Below are positions 53,616 through 62,630 of a stretch of 64,000 nt of DNA, piece after piece (within the stretch, counting starts at the first letter, position 1; each line of letters begins with the position of its first letter). The position numbers were made by a program, and so were the translations under genes. The notes beneath the pieces were generated by a model. That model was not told where the DNA came from. It saw nothing but the letters and a program-made list of their open reading frames with translations, and did no database searches. Origin of the DNA: Novipirellula artificiosorum (GTDB lineage: Bacteria > Planctomycetota > Planctomycetia > Pirellulales > Pirellulaceae); contig NZ_SJPV01000006.1 in NCBI RefSeq assembly GCF_007860135.1, positions 124,001 through 188,000 on the forward strand, read 5' to 3'.

Positions 53616-54959
53616 GTGCGAGAACAAAATAAACTTCGTGGTGATTCGCCAGAGCGAAGCATCTTGGCTCGGCTGATTATGCCTGACCAAACGGTCGAGG
53701 CCGATCCGCTGGAGGAACTTCATGGGCTGGCCATCACCGCAGGGACGCAAGTTGTTGATGAACTGGTTCAGCGGCGATCGACTCCTGAGTCTTCCACCTT
53801 CTTTGGAAAAGGGAAAGTCGAAGAGCTTCGCTTGATGGTCGAGCGGCACGATGCGGACGTGGTCATTTTCGATAACGATCTTTCGCCGGCTCAAGTGCGA
53901 AACTTGGAAAAAGCGACGGGTGTCAAGGTGCTCGTCCGCACCGAATTGATCCTCGATATTTTTGCTGCGGGCGCGAGGACTCACGAATCGCGGCTGGCGA
54001 TCGAATTGGCTCAACTCGAGTATTCTCTGCCACGCTTGAAACGGATGTGGACCCACCTGTCACGCCAAGCGATGGGCGTTGGAATGCGTGGCCCGGGGGA
54101 AAAACAGTTGGAAGTGGACCGCCGATTGGCTCAGAAACGGATTTTCGACTTGAAGCAGGAGCTCGGCAAGGTCGAACGTCGGCGCGAACAACAAGTCGCC
54201 GCGCGAAACGAAGCGCCAACGGTCTCGATTGTTGGCTACACCAATGCGGGCAAGAGCACGCTGATGAATGCGTTGACGGAAGCCAACGTGCTGGCGAAAG
54301 ACAAGTTGTTTGCGACACTCGATACACGGACTCGTCGCTGGCAATTGCCCGGATGGGGCGTGGTCCTGCTTAGCGATACCGTTGGGTTCATTCGTGATTT
54401 GCCTCACTCGTTGGTTGCCAGTTTTAAGTCAACCCTTGAAGAAACTCGTCAGGCCGACTTGCTGCTACACGTTGCCGACGCAAGCAGTCCGACGGTGTTT
54501 GAACAGATTAGCGCTGTTTACAGCGTGCTAAAAGAGCTGGAAATCGAAGAAAAGAACACGCTGCTGGTGCTCAACAAGATTGACGCCATCCAGAATCCCG
54601 CCGTGCTCAATCGCGTCTTGGATCGATACCCCAATGCGATTCCCGTCAGCGCCATGAGTAAAAAGGGTATCGGGTTACTCGAGGAGGCCGTGGGCGAAGC
54701 ACTCGGCCGCGAGTTCTACGACATTGAAGTCGATGTTCATCCAGGCGATGGAAAGCTGTTGGCCTATTTGTCGGCCAAAGGCGAAGTCTTGTCGCGAGAA
54801 TATGGGGAAGAGAAGGTCACGGTCCATTTGCGGATTCCCGCAGGAGCCATGGGAGTGGTTCGCCGCGGCGCCGTGGAGATCCGCCCGGCCCCCGGTTCAC
54901 ATCATGCCTGCGACGAATTGTCGCTCGAGACCTCCTCGGTTTCGGGAACGGCCCAATAA
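53616..54959 (+). CDS. hflX: Ribosome-associated GTPase HflX
   Basis: A 447-residue GTPase: N-terminal HflX domain with ITAGTQVVDELVQRRSTPESSTFFGKGK, LSPAQVRNLEKATGVKVLVRTELIL, the glycine-rich linker (GVGMRGPGEKQLEVDRR), then G1 VGYTNAGKSTLMNAL (near 206), G3 SDTVGFIRDLPHSLV, G4 LVLNKID and VSAMSKKGIG. It splits or rescues ribosomes under stress. The open frame begins at 53457, but GTG 53616 gives a family-like start; it lacks a strong ribosome site, so the start is moderately certain. Confidence 0.93.
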   Translation: MREQNKLRGDSPERSILARLIMPDQTVEADPLEELHGLAITAGTQVVDELVQRRSTPESSTFFGKGKVEELRLMVERHDADVVIFDNDLSPAQVRNLEKATGVKVLVRTELILDIFAAGARTHESRLAIELAQLEYSLPRLKRMWTHLSRQAMGVGMRGPGEKQLEVDRRLAQKRIFDLKQELGKVERRREQQVAARNEAPTVSIVGYTNAGKSTLMNALTEANVLAKDKLFATLDTRTRRWQLPGWGVVLLSDTVGFIRDLPHSLVASFKSTLEETRQADLLLHVADASSPTVFEQISAVYSVLKELEIEEKNTLLVLNKIDAIQNPAVLNRVLDRYPNAIPVSAMSKKGIGLLEEAVGEALGREFYDIEVDVHPGDGKLLAYLSAKGEVLSREYGEEKVTVHLRIPAGAMGVVRRGAVEIRPAPGSHHACDELSLETSSVSGTAQ

Positions 54960-55015
54960 GGTGTCGGCACTCGTATTCCGACTCAGCTTGAATTGTGGGT
55001 AGGCGTTCGAAGTAG

Positions 55016-55182
55016 GGCCGGTTCCCACCGGCCAAATCACTTGAGAGTGTGGCAGGTAGGAATCGGCCCTTCCCGAAAATTGAGCTGCGGCGGAATACGA
55101 GGCCTACCAGCGTGTTGGTCACCCAATCGGCGAAGCCAATCGTGTATCATGCGTTCTTGTTTGTCAGGATGTCCATCCTGAC
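55016..55182. repeat. Intergenic hairpin repeats between hflX and the sulfatase operon
   Basis: Two perfect dyads: GGCCGGT-TCCC-ACCGGCC (55016-55033) and GTCAGGATG-TC-CATCCTGAC (55163-55182). They lie in the 303-base gap 54960-55262, where I see no gene. Neither is followed by a T-run, so they read as dispersed palindromic repeats, although the first could assist termination of hflX. Confidence 0.5.
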
Positions 55183-55262
55183 CAGGGTGCGGAGGACGGC
55201 CGAAACGACGGACGTACGCTTCTGCGCCGCCCTTCGCGAATCATCTACGAAAGATCGTGCTC

Positions 55263-57041
55263 ATGATGCCCCTCCGTGAATCCAACCCAACGCGGTCGCT
55301 TTGGCGAACAGGACCGTTCGGGAATCCACTGGTCCGGATGCTTCCCTTTGCATTGATGTTGATCCCGTTTGTTTCTCGGGTCATGGTGGCAGCCGAATCC
55401 CCAGAGCGTCCCAACATCGTCTACATCCTATCCGATGACATGGGATTCTCGGATATTGGTCCGTATGGAGGCGAAATCGAAACGCCTCATTTGGCGACCT
55501 TAGCTGAAAGCGGTCTCCGGTTCACGCAGTTCTACAACACCGCTCGCTGCTGTCCAACTCGAGCGAGTTTGATAACGGGTCTGTACCCTCACCAAGCGGG
55601 TGTCGGTCACATGATGGAAGATCGTGGCGTGGATGGATATCGCGGCAACTTGAATCGCAATTGTGTCACGATTCCCGAAGCTCTGAAATCCGCGGATTAT
55701 CAGTCCTACATGGCAGGAAAATGGCACGTCACTTCTGTCACGCGTCCGCAATCCGAAGCCGACAAATACAATTGGCCCATGCAACGCGGCTTCGATCGAT
55801 TCTACGGAACGATTCATGGCGCCGGCAGCTTTTTTGATCCCAATACACTGACTCGCAACAACCAATACATCTCGCCCTTTGCAGATCCCGAGTACCCGCC
55901 CAGCCAATGGCCCGGTGAAACCTATTACTACACCGACGCCATTGCGGATCATGCGTCGCGTTTTATCAAAGACCATCACATGCAAGCCGGCGACAAGCCA
56001 TTCTTTCTATATGTCGCCTTCACCGCAGCCCACTGGCCCATGCATGCTCTTCCAAACGACATCGCCAAATACGAAGGACGCTACGACGCAGGCTATGATG
56101 CGATCCGCGATGCTCGCTATCAACGCATGATCGAGATGGGATTGATTGATCGCAACAGCACCGTGAATTGGCCCATTTCGCAAAAGTGGAAAGAGACGGA
56201 CTTTTGGGATTGGGACAAACGAAACATGGAGGTCTACGCGGCAATGATCGATTGCATGGATCGCGGGATCGGCCGAATCGTGGAATCCCTCAAATCGACT
56301 GGCCAATACGACAACACGTTGATCTGCTTCTTGCAAGACAATGGTGGCTGCGCCGAAGGGTACGGCCGAGGTGGCAAAGGGGGGCCGCGAGCCGACCAGC
56401 CTTCGTTACCGGTCCAAGCAGCAGGGTTTTTGCAACCCGACATGACCCCCAAGCAGTCTCGTGACGGGTATCCGATGCGAACCGGCAAGGGGTCGATGGC
56501 TGGCCCAGCGGACACGGCGATTGGTTACGGACGCGGTTGGGCAACGGTTTCGAACACACCTTTCCGCGAATACAAACATTGGACGCATGAAGGGGGCATC
56601 TCGACGCCGCTGATCGCCGTTTGGCCGAACAAGATCAAACGTCATGGCGAATTGGAATCGACGCCTGGCCATTTGATCGACTTGATGGCGACCGCGGTTG
56701 ACGTCGCAGGTGTGGAGTACCCGAAAACCTATCATGACGGCAAATCCATTAAGCCGATGGAAGGCGAAAGCTTGGTGCCGCTGTTCGAAGGGAAACCGCT
56801 GCAACGCGAAGCGATCTACTGGGAACATGAAGGAAACCGCGCCATCCGCATCGGTGACTACAAATTGGTCGCGATGGGAGCCAAAGGCGAATGGGAACTT
56901 TATGACATTGCCAAGGACCGTAGCGAACAGCACGACTTGAGTGACGAAATGCCAGAGCGAGTCTCAAAGATGGCCAAACAATGGCAAGCCTATGCCGAAC
57001 GAGCCAATGTGTTACCGCTCAATCCCAAGAAAGGAAAATAG
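55263..57041 (+). CDS. Exported sulfatase, first gene of an electron-transfer operon
   Basis: A 592-residue sulfatase with an extended N-terminus and hydrophobic segment (MLPFALMLIPFVSRVMVAA, about 26-44), then ERPNIVYILSDDMGFSDIGPYGG, the formylglycine motif CCPTR with Cys96, LITGLYPHQAGVGHMM and GKWHVTSVTRPQ. The C-terminal region has WTHEGGISTPLIAVWP and YKLVAMGAKGEWELYDIAKD, as in arylsulfatases. Substrate unknown. Start choices are GTG 55257, ATG 55263 or ATG 55266. The next gene begins 4 bases after the stop, and its ribosome site overlaps this gene's end. Confidence 0.93.
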   Translation: MMPLRESNPTRSLWRTGPFGNPLVRMLPFALMLIPFVSRVMVAAESPERPNIVYILSDDMGFSDIGPYGGEIETPHLATLAESGLRFTQFYNTARCCPTRASLITGLYPHQAGVGHMMEDRGVDGYRGNLNRNCVTIPEALKSADYQSYMAGKWHVTSVTRPQSEADKYNWPMQRGFDRFYGTIHGAGSFFDPNTLTRNNQYISPFADPEYPPSQWPGETYYYTDAIADHASRFIKDHHMQAGDKPFFLYVAFTAAHWPMHALPNDIAKYEGRYDAGYDAIRDARYQRMIEMGLIDRNSTVNWPISQKWKETDFWDWDKRNMEVYAAMIDCMDRGIGRIVESLKSTGQYDNTLICFLQDNGGCAEGYGRGGKGGPRADQPSLPVQAAGFLQPDMTPKQSRDGYPMRTGKGSMAGPADTAIGYGRGWATVSNTPFREYKHWTHEGGISTPLIAVWPNKIKRHGELESTPGHLIDLMATAVDVAGVEYPKTYHDGKSIKPMEGESLVPLFEGKPLQREAIYWEHEGNRAIRIGDYKLVAMGAKGEWELYDIAKDRSEQHDLSDEMPERVSKMAKQWQAYAERANVLPLNPKKGK

Positions 57042-57045
57042 TCTC

Positions 57046-58350
57046 GTGAAGGAAGGAACGAATCGATCGCGGATCGACAGACCGGTTGGCTTTCTATTCG
57101 CAGTGTGTTTGCTAGGGATCTGCCCCGTCAACGCGTCAGCGACAGAAGATTGGGTCGAAATGCTCAGTGGCGTGAAAGCCAAAGGCAAAGTCACAAGCAT
57201 TCGGCAAGCGGAAAAGGAATTCGACTTTGAAGTGACCCTCGGCAACCAAACTCGTGTCAATACGTTTGCGTTTTCGCAAGTGCATGCGGTCACGATTGAC
57301 GGGAAACGCCATGTGCTGACGGAGAAGCACGCGGTGCGTGGTGAAACTCGCGTCATTCGCTCGGAATCGGAATTATTGGCATTGATCGATTCAGCCGGTC
57401 GCACGCCCCCGGATTGGTTTGCGTCAACGCCCTTGGACTATCCCAACACACTCGATGTATCTTGGCCAATGCGGCCACCGAATCGCCAGTGGAACAATCA
57501 AGCCAATGTTGGCCAATATTTGTGGGACATCATCTATCCGAATCCTTCGCGATGGAGATCAGGCACACGACTGGTTCACCATGAGATGACGTTGCACAAG
57601 CATTCGCCCGAGCTTCTGGCGCGCGACATGCAAACCTTGGGACGAATGTATTTTCAGCTTTTCCAAGACTACCCGCGGGCGGCGTTTTGGCTTCGTCAAC
57701 TCCATCCACTGCCGAACAACAATCTAAAGATCGAGTTGGCTGAGTGTTATTGGCGACTCGGTTGTGAGTCGATGGCGATGGAACTGCTCGCGGCCTCTCC
57801 GCTTCCCGTTCAAGCAATCAAACTGCTTGGTGACATGGGACAAACGGATCGAGCGATCCAATTGGGCAAGTCGGCACTGTCAACATCACAAGCTCACGCG
57901 GCGTGCATGTTGGCGGGGGATGCTTGTCGGCAGGCGGGGCGGTACCCGGACGCGATTCAGTTTTACGAGCAAGTCCTGAGTTTGCCGCACTTTCGAAATC
58001 CTGCGGTGACCGATCGATTCCACAGTCGTGCCAAAGACAGTATCGAGGCGATTCGGTTGGTTGACCAAGCGGACGTTCGCAACGTCGCTGATGGCACCTA
58101 TCGCGACAGCAGCATTGGCTACACAGGTCCCGTCGACGTCGAAGTGGTCGTTTCGGACCATCGAATCGACGACATTCGTGTTACCCGCCATACCGAAAAA
58201 CAGTTCTATGCAGCGTTGACGGACACGCCCAAGCAGATCCTCGCAAAGCAATCGGTCCAAGGGATTGACGGGACGACCGGTGCAACGATTACCTCACAGG
58301 CGATCGTTAATGCGACCGCAAAGGCATTGGCCAAAGGGAATCCAAAGTGA
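57046..58350 (+). CDS. Exported FMN-binding domain protein with helical-repeat middle
   Basis: A 434-residue protein with a signal peptide (RPVGFLFAVCLLGICPVNASA), a small beta domain (VEMLSGVKAKGKVTSIRQAEKEF in parts), a helical TPR-like middle (about 170-330, with QTLGRMYFQLFQDYPRAAF and AGDACRQAGRYPDAIQFYEQ), and a C-terminal FMN-binding domain with VADGTYRDSSIGYTGP and the attachment motif DGTTGATITSQAI. In NosR, RnfG and NqrC, FMN is bound covalently at the Thr of S/T-G-A-T-x-[ST]. It would place a flavin outside the membrane. GTG 57046 has an AAAGGA ribosome site, and the next gene overlaps it by 4 bases. Confidence 0.85.
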   Translation: MKEGTNRSRIDRPVGFLFAVCLLGICPVNASATEDWVEMLSGVKAKGKVTSIRQAEKEFDFEVTLGNQTRVNTFAFSQVHAVTIDGKRHVLTEKHAVRGETRVIRSESELLALIDSAGRTPPDWFASTPLDYPNTLDVSWPMRPPNRQWNNQANVGQYLWDIIYPNPSRWRSGTRLVHHEMTLHKHSPELLARDMQTLGRMYFQLFQDYPRAAFWLRQLHPLPNNNLKIELAECYWRLGCESMAMELLAASPLPVQAIKLLGDMGQTDRAIQLGKSALSTSQAHAACMLAGDACRQAGRYPDAIQFYEQVLSLPHFRNPAVTDRFHSRAKDSIEAIRLVDQADVRNVADGTYRDSSIGYTGPVDVEVVVSDHRIDDIRVTRHTEKQFYAALTDTPKQILAKQSVQGIDGTTGATITSQAIVNATAKALAKGNPK

Positions 58351-60602
58351 ACCGAAGGAATCGAACGATTCGGCTGAATTGGTTTCTTCCCGCTTTGCGA
58401 AAACGACGTGCTGGCCGCTCGAATCCTTGCACATGGTTGCCGACGGAAAACGCAAAACGTTTTCTTCCAGCATCTTGGTTCTCGGACACCGAGCGTGGGC
58501 GAGCGGGAAAAATTCGTCAATGGCTTCGGCGCCTTGGCCCCACTGTGGCAGCGTCTCCTGCGCGTCGCGTGACACAAGCCGCTTGCTTTTTGCTTTTTCT
58601 GTTTTTGTTCTTCTACGTCTGCTGGCCCTACGATGCAAAACTACAAACATCAGGCCGGCACTCGACCCACTGGACTCTTTCGGAACTCAACGCCGATGGT
58701 ACGGTGACATGGCAGCGCGAAGAAATCCCTTCCTGGCTACGAGAGACGAAGGACTTGGTTTATGTGATCGATGGCGCCGCAGCCAATGATCAACAGGGAT
58801 TTCTTGGTGGCTTCACGAAGGGAAATCTGATTGAAAACGGACTCACCCTTCAGCCCCTTGAAGCCTTGTCAGCCGACCGGTTGAGTCAGATGTTGGTAAG
58901 CCCAGGACCTTGGACGCTTGCCGAAACGTCTCCTGTCGCTTGGCCGTCACATTACGCCGACCACCTCCATCAAAAAGAGCGTTTGCCGGCCGAGTTGTTT
59001 CTGTCGATCGATCCGCTGGTTAGCCTCTCCACCGCGATCGCGTCGCGCAGTTGGGTCGGGTCGTTGGCTTGTGCCGCAATTCTGTTGGTGATTTGCATCT
59101 TCATTCCTCGCGGTTTCTGTGGTTACCTCTGTCCACTCGGTACGTTGATCGATCTATTTGATTGGTCCGTCGGTTCGCGTCTTTCCCGGTTTCGGATCGA
59201 AGCGGACGGATGGTGGGTTCACATCAAGTACTACCTGCTTCTTGGGACGCTCCTCTGTGCCGTGTTTGGCGTCCTTGTGTCGGGTTATGTTGCAGCGATT
59301 CCTGTGATCACGCGAGGCATGCTGTTGTTGGGCGACCCGCTACAAACGGGAACCCTGCGTGGTTGGCATCAGGTCCCAGCGATTCATGGGGGCCACCTCC
59401 TTTCCATCGCGTTGTTTTTCGGTGTCTTTGCGCTGGGATTCCTGCGGCCACGCTTTTGGTGCAAATACGTTTGCCCCAGCGGGGCCGTCTTCTCCCTTGG
59501 CAATCTCGTTCGGCTGACCGAGCGGAAGGTGGAATCGAGTTGCATTCACTGTGACAAGTGCGTTGAGATCTGTCCGTTTGACGCAATCAAGCCTGACTTC
59601 ACGACTCGCACGACGGATTGCACCCTCTGTCAGAGCTGTGGTGGGGTGTGCCCGGTTCACGCAATCAAGTTTGTGGCACGCGGTGATGAGACCCAATTAA
59701 AGCTGGCGAATGATCCAGCGACGAATGAAACCGCGATCGGACGACGGGGCTTTCTTTCACTGGCAGCCGGAACTACCGCGGCCGCGGTGGGCAGTGGAAT
59801 CCTTGTCCATTCGATCGGAAGCGGCGGTTCTACCTTGGCTGGTTTGGCGGAACCGCGACCGGTTCGCCCACCTGGCAGCGTGCCCGAAGCAGAGTTTCTG
59901 CAAATGTGCATTCGCTGCGGTGAGTGTTTTAAGGCATGCCCGAATCATGTCTTACAGCTCGAAGGGTTCGAGCAAGGGCTCGCGGGGCTATGGGCCCCCT
60001 TGGTGAATGCGGATTGGGCAGGTTGCGAATCAAGCTGCAATGCCTGCGGCCAAGTCTGTCCCACGGGGGCGATCCGTGCTTTACCCATCGAAGAAAAACG
60101 GGTGGCAAGGATGGGGCTAGCGATTGTCAACGAATCGACCTGCCTGCCCATCGCCGGCATTGCCGCATGTCAATTGTGCGTCGATGAGTGCAACGCGGCC
60201 GGCTATCAGGCCATTGAGTTTACCCAAGTGCACACACAAGTCGACGACTTGGGTATGCCGATCGAAGGCAGCGGTTTCCTTGCCCCCGTTGTGTTAGCAG
60301 ACCAATGCGTTGGATGCGGATTGTGCCAAACTCGGTGTCACGTCATCAACGTCAAACAAGCGGGCGTCTTGAAGAAATCGGCGATCGTGATCGCGGCAGG
60401 CGAAGGACGAGAAGATCGCTTGATCTCGGGGTCGTATCGGGAAAAACGCGACCAGGAAAGGACGCAACGTCAACGACGGGTTCAGGACGACGCCGGCGAT
60501 TTTTTTGTGCCGTCTGACGAGTCGGAGAAACAAGAATCCGCCTCGCCGCAACCAGCCATCGATTTGGATGACCCGTTCGGATTAGGGCATCCCTCATCCT
60601 AG
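58347..60602 (+). CDS. NapH-NapG-like membrane polyferredoxin fusion
   Basis: A 751-residue protein. Helices near 76-94, 235-254, 295-318 and 348-368, with NapH/NosR-type CGYLCPLG (258-265) and CKYVCPSG (372-379). Two 4Fe-4S motifs follow (CIHCDKCVEICP 399-410; CTLCQSCGGVCP 425-436). An internal twin-arginine segment GRRGFLSLAAG (465-475) and hydrophobic stretch precede a NapG-like domain with further cysteine clusters (CIRCGECFKACP 521-532; CESSCNACGQVCP; CQLCVDEC; CVGCGLCQTRC). The charged C-terminus is disordered-looking. NapH and NapG normally are separate proteins that oxidise quinol and pass electrons to a periplasmic partner. GTG start overlaps the FMN gene's stop. Confidence 0.88.
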   Translation: MNRRNRTIRLNWFLPALRKRRAGRSNPCTWLPTENAKRFLPASWFSDTERGRAGKIRQWLRRLGPTVAASPARRVTQAACFLLFLFLFFYVCWPYDAKLQTSGRHSTHWTLSELNADGTVTWQREEIPSWLRETKDLVYVIDGAAANDQQGFLGGFTKGNLIENGLTLQPLEALSADRLSQMLVSPGPWTLAETSPVAWPSHYADHLHQKERLPAELFLSIDPLVSLSTAIASRSWVGSLACAAILLVICIFIPRGFCGYLCPLGTLIDLFDWSVGSRLSRFRIEADGWWVHIKYYLLLGTLLCAVFGVLVSGYVAAIPVITRGMLLLGDPLQTGTLRGWHQVPAIHGGHLLSIALFFGVFALGFLRPRFWCKYVCPSGAVFSLGNLVRLTERKVESSCIHCDKCVEICPFDAIKPDFTTRTTDCTLCQSCGGVCPVHAIKFVARGDETQLKLANDPATNETAIGRRGFLSLAAGTTAAAVGSGILVHSIGSGGSTLAGLAEPRPVRPPGSVPEAEFLQMCIRCGECFKACPNHVLQLEGFEQGLAGLWAPLVNADWAGCESSCNACGQVCPTGAIRALPIEEKRVARMGLAIVNESTCLPIAGIAACQLCVDECNAAGYQAIEFTQVHTQVDDLGMPIEGSGFLAPVVLADQCVGCGLCQTRCHVINVKQAGVLKKSAIVIAAGEGREDRLISGSYREKRDQERTQRQRRVQDDAGDFFVPSDESEKQESASPQPAIDLDDPFGLGHPSS

Positions 60603-60603
60603 C

Positions 60604-61527
60604 CTAGGCTGGCGAGAGGCTTTGCGGCGCCACGCTATGGTTCTTCACCATCACCACTTCGCTGTAATCCGAATTAAAAACCATATCATCCATGTAGCTG
60701 GTGATCAGCATCATCCCACGGCATTGTTCGAGCTCGAACGATTCCGGCGTTCCCGGTGCCGGGTTGAAACGCGCGATGCGGCCTGGACCGTCATGGGAAA
60801 CAGAGATTCGCGTATCCGCTTTGCCTACGGAGACCTTTAGGTGAACGAACCGTTTGCGAAAGGCTGGTGATTCAGCTTGCTCGGTCAATGCTTGTCGGCA
60901 AGCAGGATCGCCTGCGATGTACCCTGCAATTCGTGGATCCTCATCTTTCAATTCTAAATTTCCGTAGCTGATGGCATTGAACAGCGCACTGGCAACCGCC
61001 ATTCCCACGCGGACCCGTTGAGTGGGATTCATTTCGTTGGCCGCGACGAGCGCCTCGATCACAAACTGAGAGGCGGGAGTGATCGCATCGAGTGTGTTCC
61101 CCAGCTTGTAGTAGAACTCGGGTGAACGCATTTGAGCTGCGAACGGTTCGTAAAATTGGTCGCTTCGTGCAAACGAGACCGTACGTCGAACCACGGGATT
61201 GAGTAGAACGTTGAGTGAGTTTTTTGGCACAAAGTTAGCGGCACCGAGCGCCAACGCGTCAACCGCCAAATCCTCGCTCCCGCGCGCCGTGACAACGACC
61301 GCGGGCAATTTCGGATAGTTTTCAACAATCGCTTGAACCAGCTCAAGTCCGTTCATCTCAGGCATCCGCAAATCCGTGACGACGACATCCGGCATGGCTT
61401 CAGCAATCAAGGCCATGCCCCGGCGTCCGTCTTCGGCACAACGTACCTCGTGAGCATCCTCTTCAAGCAACGTTTGCATCAGCATCATGTGAGTCGGGCT
61501 GTCTTCGCAGAGCAAGACACTAGCCAT
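60604..61527 (-). CDS. Response regulator receiver fused to HATPase-like domain
   Basis: A 307-residue protein. Residues 1-120 are a receiver domain with CEDSPTHMMLM (acidic pair), phospho-acceptor Asp52 in VVVTDLRMPEMNG, and Lys near 102 in FVPKNS. The rest has ASQFVIEALVAANEMNPTQRVRVGMAVASALFNAISYGNLE in parts, a HisKA-like/HATPase_c_2 start in which N-A-I-S-Y-G-N corresponds to the N-box, and a later EQCRGMMLITSYMDDM, similar to the anti-sigma kinase RsbW fold (G-x-G-L-x-L-I). It may control a partner-switching system. It ends tail to tail with the polyferredoxin; their stop codons lie in one palindrome, AGCCTAGGCT (60601-60610). Confidence 0.8.
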   Translation of the reverse strand: MASVLLCEDSPTHMMLMQTLLEEDAHEVRCAEDGRRGMALIAEAMPDVVVTDLRMPEMNGLELVQAIVENYPKLPAVVVTARGSEDLAVDALALGAANFVPKNSLNVLLNPVVRRTVSFARSDQFYEPFAAQMRSPEFYYKLGNTLDAITPASQFVIEALVAANEMNPTQRVRVGMAVASALFNAISYGNLELKDEDPRIAGYIAGDPACRQALTEQAESPAFRKRFVHLKVSVGKADTRISVSHDGPGRIARFNPAPGTPESFELEQCRGMMLITSYMDDMVFNSDYSEVVMVKNHSVAPQSLSPA

Positions 61528-61588
61528 AGGAGCACTCTTTGTTTGAAATGAACCATCAATAAGAAAAAAACGGTGACCCCATGACGAA

Positions 61589-61829
61589 GAGGTCGTCCGG
61601 TTTTTAAGTTGTGACGAATACAGTGTTTAGGTATCCAACCACCCCTGCCCGCGCAGCGGGAGGGGTCGAGCGCAGCGAGGGGGAGGGCCGGTATGGAAAC
61701 CGTGCTGGAATTTCATGCTGTCATCGCAGCCCGTTTTCCCTCTCCCTCGCTTAGGCTTGACCTCTCCCAGAGGGAGAGGTAAATCCTGTATGTCTTTTTC
61801 AATCAACAACTTAAAAACCGGACGACCTC
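61589..61829. mobile_element. MITE-like element with 24-bp terminal inverted repeats
   Basis: Perfect 24-bp inverted repeats bound this 241-base segment: 61589-61612 (starting GAGGTCGTCCGG) and 61806-61829 (ending CCGGACGACCTC). The four bases CGAA flank both sides (61585-61588 and 61830-61833), as a target-site duplication would. Internally a GC-rich palindromic area (CCCGC-GCA-GCGGG; GGAGGGG matched by CCTCTCCC) gives strong secondary structure. No transposase is encoded; a 60-codon minus-strand frame inside is not credible. It occupies most of the 382-base gap between the regulator and Hpt genes. Confidence 0.65.
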
Positions 61830-61909
61830 CGAAAGGGAGGGGGCCATAAGTCTAAATTCTAACCCAAACGGGACCAGCGGGGGGAGTCATGCCCGCCAAA
61901 GCGATTCGA

Positions 61910-62281
61910 TCAAGCGTTCCCATCAACCGTTTCTTGACGCAGCAGCTCGACGCACTCGCACCATTCGCTTGCCGTTCGCCTGAGTTGATCGACCTGGTTC
62001 GCAGTGATCGATTCCGGTGAATCCGCGTTCGCTTCGATGGTCGCGGCCAACGCGACGTCCTCATCAGGGGCGATGTAGCGCAGACAGGATTTGAGCGTAT
62101 GGGCAGCGATCCGCAATGATTTGGTATTCCCGCTGGCCACGGCTTGTTCGAGATTGCGAACCAACATCGGAACCTCCTGCAGAAACGCGTCACACAGCGA
62201 GACCAGTGTGTCGGGCTGGTTTCCCGCATTGCGGCTGAGCTGATCTCGCCAGGAGGGGTCGCCCCGTCGTTGATCGTCCAT
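61910..62281 (-). CDS. Histidine phosphotransfer (Hpt) protein
   Basis: A 123-residue four-helix Hpt protein with phospho-acceptor His61 in IAAHTLKSCLRYI, preceded by FLQEVPMLVRNLEQAVASGN. Hpt proteins relay phosphoryl groups between receiver domains and histidine kinases. AGGAG lies 7 bases before ATG 62281, so this start replaces the longer frame to 62332. It lies upstream of the receiver/HATPase gene on the same strand, suggesting partnership, although the MITE-like element now separates them. Confidence 0.88.
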   Translation of the reverse strand: MDDQRRGDPSWRDQLSRNAGNQPDTLVSLCDAFLQEVPMLVRNLEQAVASGNTKSLRIAAHTLKSCLRYIAPDEDVALAATIEANADSPESITANQVDQLRRTASEWCECVELLRQETVDGNA

Positions 62282-62624
62282 CGATTTCTCCTTTTTCAAA
62301 TTTCGCAAACGAACCTGTATTCTCTTTGCCAATCAAGCATCCCGCAAGCCGATGCCGATAATCCTCAAAGCCGTGTCGTTCGCTAATACAACCTGTCGTT
62401 GTGAACGACTGTCGACCCTACCACAGGGGCACTGCGACCTGATAACCCATCCAACCCTCATGACTGGCCCCTTTCGCTAATCGTTAAGGCTTCGTTGACC
62501 CGCGTTTTTTGACTGTGGCAAAACGTATCGTACCTTCAAAGTAGAAAGAGTGAGCGGATCGTAGTTCGTTCCGCTGCCAGCGTGAAAGCGTTTCCTGTGT
62601 TGGGATCGCCGGAATGGCTGGTCA
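62282..62624 (+). promoter_or_regulatory. Intergenic leader with weak candidate promoter for the pilus locus
   Basis: No gene seen. TTGACT (62509-62514), a 16-base spacer and TACCTT (62531-62536) is the best sigma-70-like match upstream of the riboswitch. Upstream bases 62282-62500 also must contain the divergent Hpt promoter. Confidence 0.3.
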
Positions 62625-62630
62625 GTTTCG

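Noticed and set aside
61627..61809. 60-codon open frame
   Set aside because: Inside the MITE-like repeat; proline/arginine-rich translation of repeat sequence with no ribosome site.
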